A stretch of 24,316 nucleotides of DNA from contig DYRX01000025.1 in NCBI GenBank assembly GCA_020718525.1, positions 1-24,316 of the forward strand, given 5' to 3'. Position 1 is the first letter of the stretch. Each line of letters opens with the position of its first letter. Below are positions 1 through 7,950 of the stretch, one piece after another. The notes under the pieces were generated by a model, which was not told the DNA's origin, ran no database searches, and saw only the letters and a program-made list of their open reading frames with translations. The DNA comes from Victivallis vadensis. GTDB lineage: Bacteria; Verrucomicrobiota; Lentisphaeria; Victivallales; GWF2-50-93. The position numbers and the translations under genes were made by a program.

Positions 1-67
1 AGACTTAACTTATTCATTATTAATTATTTACATCTTTTAGCGTCTGGAAGATCCGCTTCAATACCAC

Positions 68-89
68 TCGTTCACGTAATCGTTCACGT
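68..89. repeat. Tandem 10-bp direct repeat, iteron-like
   Basis: TCGTTCACGT occurs at 68-77 and again at 80-89, a period of 12 bases, and is followed by further CGTG-containing words (TCGTGTCGTG near 94-102, ATCGTGTACG at 111-120). Two exact 10-mers one helical turn apart look like a paired protein-binding site. No function is shown. Confidence 0.5.
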
Positions 90-489
90 GCTTCGTGTCG
101 TGTTTAGTCCATCGTGTACGCAAAGCGCTTTTCCGAAAACGCCTCCGGGTCATTCTCGGAGATACTGGCATACTGGGTTCGTATTCAACTAAATTTATCG
201 ATTGCCGCTGATAGCGATAGCGACTACGATTACTAAAAGTATAAAAAATACAATTTCCTATACGATTAAATTAAACTTCCAGAAAGAACACGCCTGAACA
301 GCCGTGAACTCCAACGGTAGTTTCAAAGGAGTAAACTACGTTCGTCTACCGAATCCGTACCATGCAAATGTTCGCCGAACGAAGTAGTTCGGTTAATATT
401 TACCCGGGCGGTACAGCCCTATGCAATGCTGGTGTTACGCGATTTTCCGGAAAAAACATCAACGAAATATAGACGTCGCTCGAAAAATC

Positions 490-539
490 AAATACATGGA
501 CTACAATAATGCTAGTTGCCTTGGAAAATGCATGTATTT
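490..539. repeat. 9-bp inverted repeat upstream of the NHL gene
   Basis: AAATACATG (490-498) is the exact reverse complement of CATGTATTT (531-539), with 32 bases between. It ends 18 bases before the ATG at 558. It could be an operator or a 5' leader stem; it is AT-rich and has no U-run, so it is a poor terminator. Confidence 0.4.
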
Positions 540-557
540 CCCGACTGTGGATTCTAG

Positions 558-1559
558 ATGCCTGCTCGAAAGATAAAAGAAAATATAATTTCTATTTTCC
601 TCCTCGCTATTGCTCTTGGAGCAGGTATTGCTCTTCTGATGACAAGCAGTTCCGAGAAAAGCAAAGAAGGCGATTCGTTTTATAAGGAGACAGATGCCGG
701 ATCAATGTCAAAAAATAAAGTTCAGCCTGTATGCAAGGAAATTGAGGCGATTCCATTCGGACAATTCAATATAAAATGCGGCGCTCCTGCCCGCGACGGC
801 GGATTCGTCTGCGCAGGAAATAAGATCATTCTCAAATTTTCGTCCGGCGGTAAACTGCTTTCTGCAATGAAAACGGATTTCGACTCGAGTGCAATTTGCA
901 TAAGGGAAAATGGCGAAGCAATACTGGCGTCTTCCGGGAAAATTGTCCTACATGACGCAGGCTTGAACTTTGTCAAAGAGATTGCTTCAGTCCCGGATCT
1001 TCAGATGGTTTGCTCGGTCGCCGAGGACGACGGAATGATTTTCATTTCGGATGCCGGAGCAAAGAAAGTATTTCGCCTAAGCATGGATGGAAAGAGGCTT
1101 GGAGAAATTGACGGCAGAATCCGCCCTGACGGGAGGGGATTCATCATTCCAAGTCCCTTTTTTGACATTGCCATTGACCGCTCTGCAGATCATGTCTGGA
1201 TCGTGAACTCGGGAAAGCACAGGATTATGGAATTCACATATGATGGCGATTTTGTTTCGGAATGGGGAAAGGATTCAAGTTTGGATGGAGGATTTTGCGG
1301 ATGCTGTAATCCAATACATCTCTGCATAGCTAAAAATGGATTTTTCATAACTGCCGAAAAAGGCATGCCTCGTGTGAGGACCTACTCGCAGGATGGAAGT
1401 TTCGCTCAAACAATCGCGGGCACAGATCTTTTTGACGAAGGATGCATAATTTTAGATGTCTTTGAGATTGCAGACGGTGCAGTTTGCATCCTTGACGGAT
1501 CGAGGCGTGAAATCAGAAGATTCCTCAATTCTTCAGGAGAAACGGAAGCTTCCGAATAA
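558..1559 (+). CDS. Membrane-anchored NHL-repeat (beta-propeller) protein
   Basis: This 333-residue protein has one N-terminal hydrophobic segment (about residues 9-29) that should anchor it in the inner membrane or act as an uncleaved signal, then a repeat domain of NHL/SMP-30 type from about residue 60. The repeats show as alternating phrases such as HVWIVNSGKHRIMEFTYDG (about 212-230) and FFITAEKGMPRVRTYSQDG (about 262-280). A CGCCNP cluster (247-252) resembles the cysteine motif seen in NHL proteins of planctomycetes and relatives. NHL propellers usually bind proteins or other ligands; no catalytic site is visible. The ATG at 558 is the first in frame and lacks a strong Shine-Dalgarno. 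Its last 35 bases overlap the end of the convergent gene at 1525-3894. Function is unknown; the propeller call is fairly safe. Confidence 0.8.
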   Translation: MPARKIKENIISIFLLAIALGAGIALLMTSSSEKSKEGDSFYKETDAGSMSKNKVQPVCKEIEAIPFGQFNIKCGAPARDGGFVCAGNKIILKFSSGGKLLSAMKTDFDSSAICIRENGEAILASSGKIVLHDAGLNFVKEIASVPDLQMVCSVAEDDGMIFISDAGAKKVFRLSMDGKRLGEIDGRIRPDGRGFIIPSPFFDIAIDRSADHVWIVNSGKHRIMEFTYDGDFVSEWGKDSSLDGGFCGCCNPIHLCIAKNGFFITAEKGMPRVRTYSQDGSFAQTIAGTDLFDEGCIILDVFEIADGAVCILDGSRREIRRFLNSSGETEASE

Positions 1560-3894
1560 TTTCTGATTTCTCTTTTTCGGGGAGTGCCTTGAGCAAGGCG
1601 TTTATGGATTTTTCCGCATCTTCCGGCTTGGTTCCCCCTCTTCTGACAGAAAGAACTATTTTAGCCGCTTTGACTCTGTCTCTGGATTCCTGATCTCCTT
1701 TCAGAGCAGTTTTTTCAGCCGGATCTAGAAGGTTTATGGCATCCTTTGATTCTGCCGGCATGACTTCAGCATAAGTCAGCGCAAGGGATGAAATCTTTGA
1801 TATTATCACCTTGTTTCCGGAGCCGATTTCGCAGAGTTCGAGACCATTGACGAGAGCGGTTTTGAAGCAGTCAGGGTTCGTGTACGAGTAGTATTTCAGG
1901 AGATCGGCGGCTATGCATGCGTGCATGAAAGCCTTTTGAAGCCCCTCGAGGTCTTCCTGAAGCAGGTAGCACATTTGTTGCTGAGCGGCGAGGAGAAGAT
2001 GTGCCTGAATCCACCATTTGTCCCATTCGAGAGATTTTTCAACAGCCGATATTCCGTCGCCAACGAAGCCCATCATTGTCGCGGCGGCGCCGACCTTCAG
2101 GAAAAGCTCGTCTGGACACCATGCTCTTTTTTCGATCTTTTCCGCGAGCTCCAGAACGCGGCCATAGCTTGCTTCAGCGTCTTTTCTGTTGCCGGAGTCC
2201 AACTGCGACTTCATTATCATTGTGATTGTGGAGATTCTGAAAAATGGATAGTAGGTTTCTCTCGGACAGATGCCTGCCGCCTTTTCAAAATATTTGTCTG
2301 CAAGAACATAGTCCGGAGATTTTCCGTCTTTTGGAGAAAAACACGCCGCACCCTTTTTGAAGTAATATTGAGCGGCGATTTTTTTGGAACTGTCGTAAAT
2401 TCCTGATGCCGAGACAATTGCGGATGCCATCAGAACAATTTTGAAGGCGAGGCTTCCTGCTCCGGATCTTGCCGGATTATGAACTGTGTCCAATTTATGG
2501 CATGAAGTGGAGCTTGCGTCCTGTTCAGTGGAGGAATCGCAGGATTTTTCCTCTTTGGAAAGTAGGACAAGAGCCGAACAGTAGAGAAAAAACAGTGAAA
2601 GATTGACAATATCGTCGGCAAAAAAGAGCATATTGAAGCTGTATCCAAGCAAAGCCGATGAAAATCCGGAGAACAGAATAAAATCCAATCCGCATTCGCG
2701 GGAGCGCAAAGTTTTCGATGCATATCTGGCTGTTGCTGTAACTATCGAAAAGATTGCAAACGCATAGCATAAGAGACCAATGATTCCAGCCGTGGCAAAA
2801 TATGAAATTGGCAGGGAGTGCGGAATATCGTAGTTTTCCTTTAGGGTGCATTGGCGCAATTCCTTGCTGGCAAAAGGGAGGAAATGCCTGTTGAAATCAT
2901 CGAGTCCAAGGCCGGAAAGGCACCCCCTCATAGTTTGAACAATGCAGAGGCGGAGCGAGTCCCTCCACAAGATTGGTCTGTGCATTGGAACCGTCTGGCC
3001 AGTCTTCGAGTAGAGATTTTTTTCCTCGAAGGTCAGAATTGAAGACAGCTTTCCACCCGCCATGTCTTTGAACTTTGGGACAAGAACAAAGACAAGAGAG
3101 GCGGCAACGACGAACAAAGCCAAAACTGCGGCTGAATGTGCGAATATCCTTTTTGAGCGTAGAATAGCGCCCCTTAAAACGTATGCGAAAAGTGCGGAGA
3201 ATACAATTGCGCCGAATGCGAAGCCAAGCCATGAAGCCCTCGTCATCGAGGCGATCAAGGCTGAAAACTGGATCATTGCAGAGATGGTTGAAAGGATCGA
3301 ATGGACAGCGCGTTTTTCTTTATAGGAGGAGACGGCCAGGGCAATGCTTGGGAAGATGCAGAGAAGCATTTGCGCACCAAAATAGTCCGGATTCATCGAA
3401 AAGGCGTTTGGTCTGATGTTGAAGCGCCCCTTGTTGATAGTAGAGCCCAATTCCAAAAAGTCAAAGCCAAAGGCCTGGCAGAGTCCATATCCGCCATGTA
3501 TTGCACCGAGCAAGGATATGAACCCAGCAAAACTGAGAAGCGAGGCGGTTCTTTCTTTCGAAAAGACAGTCAATGCTATGAAAAAGAGCGTGCCTGAACA
3601 AAAGATTTGCGAGAATCCCATGCCTCTCAAATAAGATCCGAAAAAGGATACAGAAAAATCATTGGAGAAGATGAGGGAAAGAAGAAGTGAGCCAAGCAAT
3701 GCCAGTATGGAATATGCAAGCATGGATCGGGGGACAGAAGCCGTCTTCCAAAATTTAAAAAGCACGGAAAGCGAGAGAAGAAATACGCAAAGGAAAAATG
3801 CGGCATTTTGCGGCAGAAAGGGCATAAAGCCCGGCGCAAAAACAGTCGAATAGAATAGAACTGAAAAACAAAGGAACCAAGAAATCTGCGTCAT
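1525..3894 (-). CDS. O-antigen ligase/polymerase-like membrane protein with C-terminal TPR-like region
   Basis: A 789-residue protein with about ten to twelve hydrophobic helices in residues 1-445 and a large loop at about 275-360. The pieces match the Wzy_C/O-antigen ligase family: MTRASWLGFAFG (217-228) fits the S/T-R-x motif before a helix, and the DIPHSLPISYFATAGIIGLL stretch (356-375) fits the H-N/S-x-x-L...G-x-x-G pattern. Such proteins join or polymerise undecaprenyl-linked glycans at the periplasmic face. After a further helix (about 484-500) the last 280 residues are soluble and helical, like TPR repeats. A GGAG lies 9 bases before the ATG. It stands 70 bp downstream of the PEGA protein gene and may be the last gene of that unit. 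It could be a ligase, a polymerase or a protein O-glycosyltransferase; sequence alone does not decide. Confidence 0.75.
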   Translation of the reverse strand: MTQISWFLCFSVLFYSTVFAPGFMPFLPQNAAFFLCVFLLSLSVLFKFWKTASVPRSMLAYSILALLGSLLLSLIFSNDFSVSFFGSYLRGMGFSQIFCSGTLFFIALTVFSKERTASLLSFAGFISLLGAIHGGYGLCQAFGFDFLELGSTINKGRFNIRPNAFSMNPDYFGAQMLLCIFPSIALAVSSYKEKRAVHSILSTISAMIQFSALIASMTRASWLGFAFGAIVFSALFAYVLRGAILRSKRIFAHSAAVLALFVVAASLVFVLVPKFKDMAGGKLSSILTFEEKNLYSKTGQTVPMHRPILWRDSLRLCIVQTMRGCLSGLGLDDFNRHFLPFASKELRQCTLKENYDIPHSLPISYFATAGIIGLLCYAFAIFSIVTATARYASKTLRSRECGLDFILFSGFSSALLGYSFNMLFFADDIVNLSLFFLYCSALVLLSKEEKSCDSSTEQDASSTSCHKLDTVHNPARSGAGSLAFKIVLMASAIVSASGIYDSSKKIAAQYYFKKGAACFSPKDGKSPDYVLADKYFEKAAGICPRETYYPFFRISTITMIMKSQLDSGNRKDAEASYGRVLELAEKIEKRAWCPDELFLKVGAAATMMGFVGDGISAVEKSLEWDKWWIQAHLLLAAQQQMCYLLQEDLEGLQKAFMHACIAADLLKYYSYTNPDCFKTALVNGLELCEIGSGNKVIISKISSLALTYAEVMPAESKDAINLLDPAEKTALKGDQESRDRVKAAKIVLSVRRGGTKPEDAEKSINALLKALPEKEKSEIIRKLPFLLKN
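1543..1554. repeat. 12-bp perfect palindrome in the overlap of two convergent genes
   Basis: CGGAAGCTTCCG is fully self-complementary and lies inside the last codons of both convergent genes. On the plus strand it is followed about 13 bases later by a T-rich run (TTTCTCTTTTTC). It could help end transcription at the gene junction, but the foldable stem is only 4 bp once a loop is allowed. Confidence 0.3.
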
Positions 3895-3964
3895 TAAAAT
3901 ATGCTCCGATTTGAAATAATTGAGAAAAGATAGGGGTTAGAGAGTGGACAGCTCAGAAAAAAAG

Positions 3965-5953
3965 TCACTTTGAGGCGCCTGCTGGAAAAACTATGATGCT
4001 GACGTCGAGGGAGCCTGAATTGCCTTTTCTCTGCTCTGGCTTTTCGTTTATGTCAATGTAGATTTCCCCGTCGCGGTCGGCTACGAATTCTTTTCCTGTT
4101 GCGGCCTGTATGTAGTCGCCGTCCTTGCCTATCTTGAACAAGAGTGCTCCGTAAAGAGACTTTTCAGTGAGTCTGGCATCTTTTGCCTTGTCCAGATAGT
4201 ATTTAAAAAACTTCTGATTGTTTTCGTAGCCTGAAGCTCCGCATTTCTCCCCTTTTTCGCCGGAAGCCCAGACGCCTGACGCGTCAACGGAAATCCGCTC
4301 CCCCTTGACAACGCTGATTCCCGTCTGCTTCGCGCTCGAAGTGCTTGCTCCAAAGCCAAGCTTCTTCGATTTTAATTTGGGGTCTACAACGAGTTCCGCC
4401 GCAATCTTGCTGTTCTTTGGGCTGACATTGAAATCCGCTAAAATCTTGTCCTGATATCCAAGTTTTATGAATTTTACTTCATGCTTTCCCATCGAAACAG
4501 GTGAAACGCATGGGGTGACACAGGGACTTCCGCGCTGATCGCTGAGCATGAAATTGTCAAGATAAATGTGAGCTCCGTCAGGTTTGCTCGAGAATGAGAC
4601 TTTTACTGAATCTTTGTCTGAATTCTTTTTTGTATCGCCAACGACCGTCTGAGCCGTGCCTTGCTTTGCTCCGGATGCTGAAGATGTCGAGCCCGCGCCC
4701 GCATTTCCTGGCGCCTTCAGTGCCATTCTCTTGTCGAATTCCGCCTTGTTGAAAACTTTTGCCATTTCCTTTGGAGGCAGGCTCGCCTGCAGGAGAAAGC
4801 CGTGCGGGGCGGGCATTTTTGCGATTGGCTTGGTTCTGACAGTGAAAGTCATATTGTTTGCGGGGGTGGGCCATTCGATGATGTCCGGTGCGTGCTTGTC
4901 TTTTATTTTCATGAGTCTCATCGCGTAGTCGCTTCGCGGCGGGAGAGGATAATAGAGCTTGTAATTGAGGACGGACTCTTCGCCGGTCATGGGGCTCATC
5001 TGCTTCTCGCTGACATCGTTCTGCACATTCAAGGGGATGTTCACTACATCCATGCCGTACATTTCTCCGGACCATTCTCCCACGTCAACCCAGTTTTCAG
5101 CGCCGCCTCTGCTTGCGATGATCGGAGAATCAGCTTCTTTGGAGGCTCCTCCAGTACCGGTGCTGGTCTTTGGAGCTTCAGGCGCCTTAATTTCCTCTTT
5201 TACGAACTGCTCGAATTTTTCCTTGATCAGTTTTTCCGCCGACTCTGCGTCAAGCTTCATGTCCTCGATTTGTGGTTTTGCCGTTTCTGCGAATTTAGCA
5301 GAAAAAGTTTCAGCCAGAGCAGTTTCTGCATTTTTAGTTTCGTCAAGAAGGGGAGTCAATTCGGCTGTAAATTTGTCCATGAGATCTGTGAGATCTTTTC
5401 TGAATTTTTCAGGAGGAACGAATTTCGCCTTTTTTTCCATGTCTTCGAGGCATGAGGCAAACAATGTCTTCGCCTCCCTTGCCATTGCCATGCCCTTCAC
5501 GTTTCCGGACTTCTTTTTCTGCTCGTATTCGGCCTCGGCATCGGCTAGATATTTTTTTATTATTTCTATCATTTTGGCGCGGGGATTTGTGCTGGACTCC
5601 TCCCTGGAAGAAATATACTCCTGCTTGAGTGCATAGATTTCCGCAGTATTCAGGTTGAATTCCTTCTTTTCCTCCTTTTTTGGCTCATCCTTGATCTCCT
5701 CCTCTACTACCTCGACGACATATTTTCCCTTGTCTTCCAGTTTTTTCGTCGGACCGGAAGGCTTGGACGGTGCAGGAGCTGGCGCATTGCTCTGTTTTAT
5801 GCCCTGTTTTTCAAGATTTTTAAGAACTTCCTTTTCAAGCTCGGCCTGTTCGTCAATTTTTTGCTGAGGCGAGGGATCGGCTGAAAAGAGGGAAAAACAA
5901 AAAATGGAAGCTAGGAGAAATGCTGTCTTAAGTGGAAAAGCTGAATTGTTCAT
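3965..5953 (-). CDS. Exported coiled-coil protein with PEGA and LecA-like C-terminal domains
   Basis: Read from the ATG at 5953 this is 662 residues: a signal peptide (1 to about 24), a Lys/Glu-rich, partly coiled-coil region (about 25-270), a middle region without a recognised fold, a PEGA domain (about 449-523; SSKPDGAHIYLDN...GKHEVKFIKLGY) and a C-terminal domain (about 543-658) with the phrases ISVDASGVWASG, GALLFKIGKDG, DGEIYIDINE and NSGSLDVSI. That pattern is the signature of the LecA/PA-IL-like beta-sandwich, often carbohydrate binding. The frame is open further upstream to 6088, but GGAG 7 bases before 5953 and the signal peptide decide the start. It lies 13 bp after the small exported protein gene. 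I infer a periplasmic or outer-membrane glycan-binding component of the ExbBD-vWA cluster. Confidence 0.75.
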   Translation of the reverse strand: MNNSAFPLKTAFLLASIFCFSLFSADPSPQQKIDEQAELEKEVLKNLEKQGIKQSNAPAPAPSKPSGPTKKLEDKGKYVVEVVEEEIKDEPKKEEKKEFNLNTAEIYALKQEYISSREESSTNPRAKMIEIIKKYLADAEAEYEQKKKSGNVKGMAMAREAKTLFASCLEDMEKKAKFVPPEKFRKDLTDLMDKFTAELTPLLDETKNAETALAETFSAKFAETAKPQIEDMKLDAESAEKLIKEKFEQFVKEEIKAPEAPKTSTGTGGASKEADSPIIASRGGAENWVDVGEWSGEMYGMDVVNIPLNVQNDVSEKQMSPMTGEESVLNYKLYYPLPPRSDYAMRLMKIKDKHAPDIIEWPTPANNMTFTVRTKPIAKMPAPHGFLLQASLPPKEMAKVFNKAEFDKRMALKAPGNAGAGSTSSASGAKQGTAQTVVGDTKKNSDKDSVKVSFSSKPDGAHIYLDNFMLSDQRGSPCVTPCVSPVSMGKHEVKFIKLGYQDKILADFNVSPKNSKIAAELVVDPKLKSKKLGFGASTSSAKQTGISVVKGERISVDASGVWASGEKGEKCGASGYENNQKFFKYYLDKAKDARLTEKSLYGALLFKIGKDGDYIQAATGKEFVADRDGEIYIDINEKPEQRKGNSGSLDVSIIVFPAGASK

Positions 5954-5959
5954 ATCTTG

Positions 5960-5963
5960 CTCC
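5960..5963 (-). promoter_or_regulatory. Ribosome binding site that fixes the start at 5953
   Basis: GGAG is spaced 6 bases from the ATG at 5951-5953. It supports the 662-residue form rather than the longer open frame beginning at 6088, which would run through the end of the gene upstream. Confidence 0.7.
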
Positions 5964-5966
5964 GAA

Positions 5967-6500
5967 TCAGTAATTTCTGTCTTTCGAGGAGAGGGGATCG
6001 CTTGAAGTATCGAGCTTCTTTGTTTTTGGATTCCAGACGTATTTTCCTTCCGCCTTTGGAAGCTTGTGCTCCCAGAGTTTTTTTCCACCCTTCATGGCTT
6101 TTATTTTCATGGAGGACACGCTGACAGGATATTTCTCGTTGAAGGTCTTGTCTCCGTAAATCTTGAGGAGCAGATCGAGCCTGGCTGGAACCCTGAAATT
6201 GAAATCCTTGTCGAGCTCATCAACAAGGCGGACATTTTTTTCCTTGTATGTGAAGCTTTCAGGCTCGTGGATCTTCGTGTATTTTTTTCCGCTCGAATCT
6301 TCGAAAGGAAATTCCTGATGGTAGACGCACTCGAATGAAAGCAGATCAATGTCCTCTGTCTGTCCCGGCGTAATTTTAACGGTATAAATAACTTTTCCGC
6401 TGTCCTCCGGCTCTGTCGTGATTTCCAGGACTCTGATCTCCTGAGAGAATATGGTGGACGAAGCCAGGACGAGAAAAGCAAGCAGAGACAGCCTTTTCAT
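5967..6500 (-). CDS. Small exported protein of unknown function
   Basis: From the ATG at 6500 it is 177 residues with a clear signal peptide (MKRLSLLAFLVLASSTIFSQ, 1-20), then a beta-rich body without a family I recognise. Phrases such as VIYTVKITPG and ARLDLLLKIYGDKTFNEKYPVS suggest an immunoglobulin-like or similar beta-sandwich. An alternative ATG at 6566 overlaps the stop of the vWA gene as ATGA, which would fit translational coupling but puts 22 residues before the signal peptide; neither start has a good Shine-Dalgarno. It sits between the vWA gene and the PEGA/LecA-like gene, and I infer it is a periplasmic partner of that complex. Confidence 0.65.
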   Translation of the reverse strand: MKRLSLLAFLVLASSTIFSQEIRVLEITTEPEDSGKVIYTVKITPGQTEDIDLLSFECVYHQEFPFEDSSGKKYTKIHEPESFTYKEKNVRLVDELDKDFNFRVPARLDLLLKIYGDKTFNEKYPVSVSSMKIKAMKGGKKLWEHKLPKAEGKYVWNPKTKKLDTSSDPLSSKDRNY

Positions 6501-6562
6501 TGCTGATGTGCAAGAAAAGCCCGGTTGAAAGAATAGAAGCGTCGAATATTTTCGGAAACCGC

Positions 6563-7927
6563 TCATTTAAGAGACTTCACGTTTCTGAATTTGCCCTTGT
6601 AAGCTTTGCAGAGACCTTTGAGAAACTCCTCTCCCTCTTTTTCCATCTGATAACCGATGATGTGGATAGTCGGCGGCTTCATGCCTTTCTGCAAGTAATA
6701 CGCCTCGTGAAGCATCTTGAGGTGGGTGAGAAATTCGTTGAGTGTCCAGACTTGCAGTTCGAGTTTGGGGGCTTCCGGGCGTTTTCCGCCGCCCCTGTGA
6801 ACTCGTTTGATTTCCCAGTGCCCTTCTGTCGCCGGACGCGCCGGCTCGCCCATGTCCGGAGGTTCGCCTTCCTTGAGAGGCTTTGAGCCTGGTGGACGCG
6901 CAGGTCTTGCAGGCTGGGCAGGAACCCAGATTTTCTGCTCTTCAACCTCGGAATCAAACTTGGCGAGGGTGCCTGCATTCTGCTGATTGAACTGCTGAAC
7001 CATATTGCTGTAGGCCTGCATCTGGTCGGCAGTCATCCCTTTGAAAACCCTGGGATGTCCATCGCTTATTATCAGAATAGTGTCGGCTCCCTGCTGAAAT
7101 GCGGCGGTGAGCGCAAGATCGAGCCTGGTTGTGCCGCCCTGCGACGGAAGCCCTTTGCCGTCTTCAGTTATATTGCCGGTGGAGACGCCAAGATTTGAAA
7201 GCGAGCTGTTGAAAGGACGAATGAAGGCCTTCGCCTTCTTTTTGTTGTCGTCGGTCGCGACTTGGAGCTTGTTTTCCATGCCTTGCGCGGCATCTGCAAA
7301 AGCCACTACATTGAAGAGCGTGCCCTCGGCGAGAGACTCTATCACGCTATTGAAGCGCGCCTTTACGCGGTCATAGCCCTTGATTCCGCCTCTCTGATCC
7401 TCTACCATGCTTATCGAGCAGTCAAGGCAGAGCATGAGTTTTTCAGATTTTCCCTTGATGCCGAAGAAGTCGAATTTCGATACGCCAGGACCAAATCCGC
7501 CGAGACCATAGCCTGTGCCAAGTCCAACGCCCATTCCTGTACCCTGAACTGCCTTGAATTTGGGCTGAAAACTGGTTTTTACAACTTTCTGATCCATTTT
7601 GATTTCAGGGAGGGCAATGTCGGCAGTCTTCATTGCGACCATTCTAGGAATCACAGAAGGTCTGCTTGAACTGCGCTGGCGCTTCTGCACCTTGACCTTG
7701 TGCTCGAGCTTTCTAGGCTCATAGCTCTTCATTGGCGTCGGAGGAATTTCAAAGACAGTTTTTTCCTCTGTTAAGTGGCGCATTACGACAATGGAGCCGA
7801 AGACGAGAAGCCCCAGCAGATGAATGCCAAGACTGATGCCAAGTACCGTCAGAAGAAGCTTTCTATTTTTTGCCGAAAGCTTGTAGAAGCCGACTCCGGA
7901 CAGAAGAACTTCCATTTCCTTTTTCAT
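6563..7927 (-). CDS. vWA-domain protein with a TonB-type membrane anchor
   Basis: A 454-residue protein with a short cytoplasmic start, one transmembrane helix (about 25-48) and a periplasmic body. The helix holds S32-L-G-I-H36, the same S-x3-H spacing as the functional Ser/His of the TonB anchor. A Pro/Lys/Arg-rich linker follows (about 60-125), then a Gly-rich stretch (130-150) and a von Willebrand A domain from about 155. Its MIDAS looks complete: D169-x-S171-x-S173 (DCSIS), the Thr in GGTTRLDL (264-271) and D289 (ISDGHP). A long Pro/Arg-rich insert (about 295-395) splits the domain before its last strand (IHIIGYQ). GGAGG precedes the ATG. It directly follows exbD, where tonB or tolA would stand. 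I infer the force-receiving subunit of an ExbBD motor, with its vWA domain binding a periplasmic ligand through a metal ion. Confidence 0.85.
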   Translation of the reverse strand: MKKEMEVLLSGVGFYKLSAKNRKLLLTVLGISLGIHLLGLLVFGSIVVMRHLTEEKTVFEIPPTPMKSYEPRKLEHKVKVQKRQRSSSRPSVIPRMVAMKTADIALPEIKMDQKVVKTSFQPKFKAVQGTGMGVGLGTGYGLGGFGPGVSKFDFFGIKGKSEKLMLCLDCSISMVEDQRGGIKGYDRVKARFNSVIESLAEGTLFNVVAFADAAQGMENKLQVATDDNKKKAKAFIRPFNSSLSNLGVSTGNITEDGKGLPSQGGTTRLDLALTAAFQQGADTILIISDGHPRVFKGMTADQMQAYSNMVQQFNQQNAGTLAKFDSEVEEQKIWVPAQPARPARPPGSKPLKEGEPPDMGEPARPATEGHWEIKRVHRGGGKRPEAPKLELQVWTLNEFLTHLKMLHEAYYLQKGMKPPTIHIIGYQMEKEGEEFLKGLCKAYKGKFRNVKSLK

Positions 7928-7950
7928 CTCAATCCTCCGTTTAAAAATTC

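Larger units (their letters stand above)
1..557. other. Non-coding region rich in short repeats and dyads
   Basis: I find no open frame of useful length on either strand and no tRNA, tmRNA, RNase P or SRP signature. The stretch holds more short symmetric elements than I would expect by chance: a 10-bp direct repeat (68-77 and 80-89), a palindrome AAAGCGCTTT (122-131), hairpins at 317-339 and 375-392, a palindrome TTTTCCGGAAAA (443-454) and a 9-bp inverted repeat (490-498 with 531-539). It probably holds the promoter and leader of the gene starting at 558, and perhaps a small RNA. I could not fix a -35/-10 pair with confidence. Confidence 0.5.

Noticed and set aside
141..225. tRNA-like T-arm (GGGTTCGTATTCAA) in the left spacer
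   Set aside because: The flanking bases do not pair as a T-stem, and no acceptor stem or anticodon arm can be drawn.
4802..5636. Plus-strand frames of over 200 codons within the PEGA/LecA-like gene
   Set aside because: They are antisense to a gene with clear domains and signal peptide, and their products look like translated complement (Phe/Ser-rich).
5954..6088. Longer N-terminus (45 extra residues) of the PEGA/LecA-like protein
   Set aside because: It would read through the end of the previous gene in another frame; a signal peptide and GGAG mark 5953 as the start.
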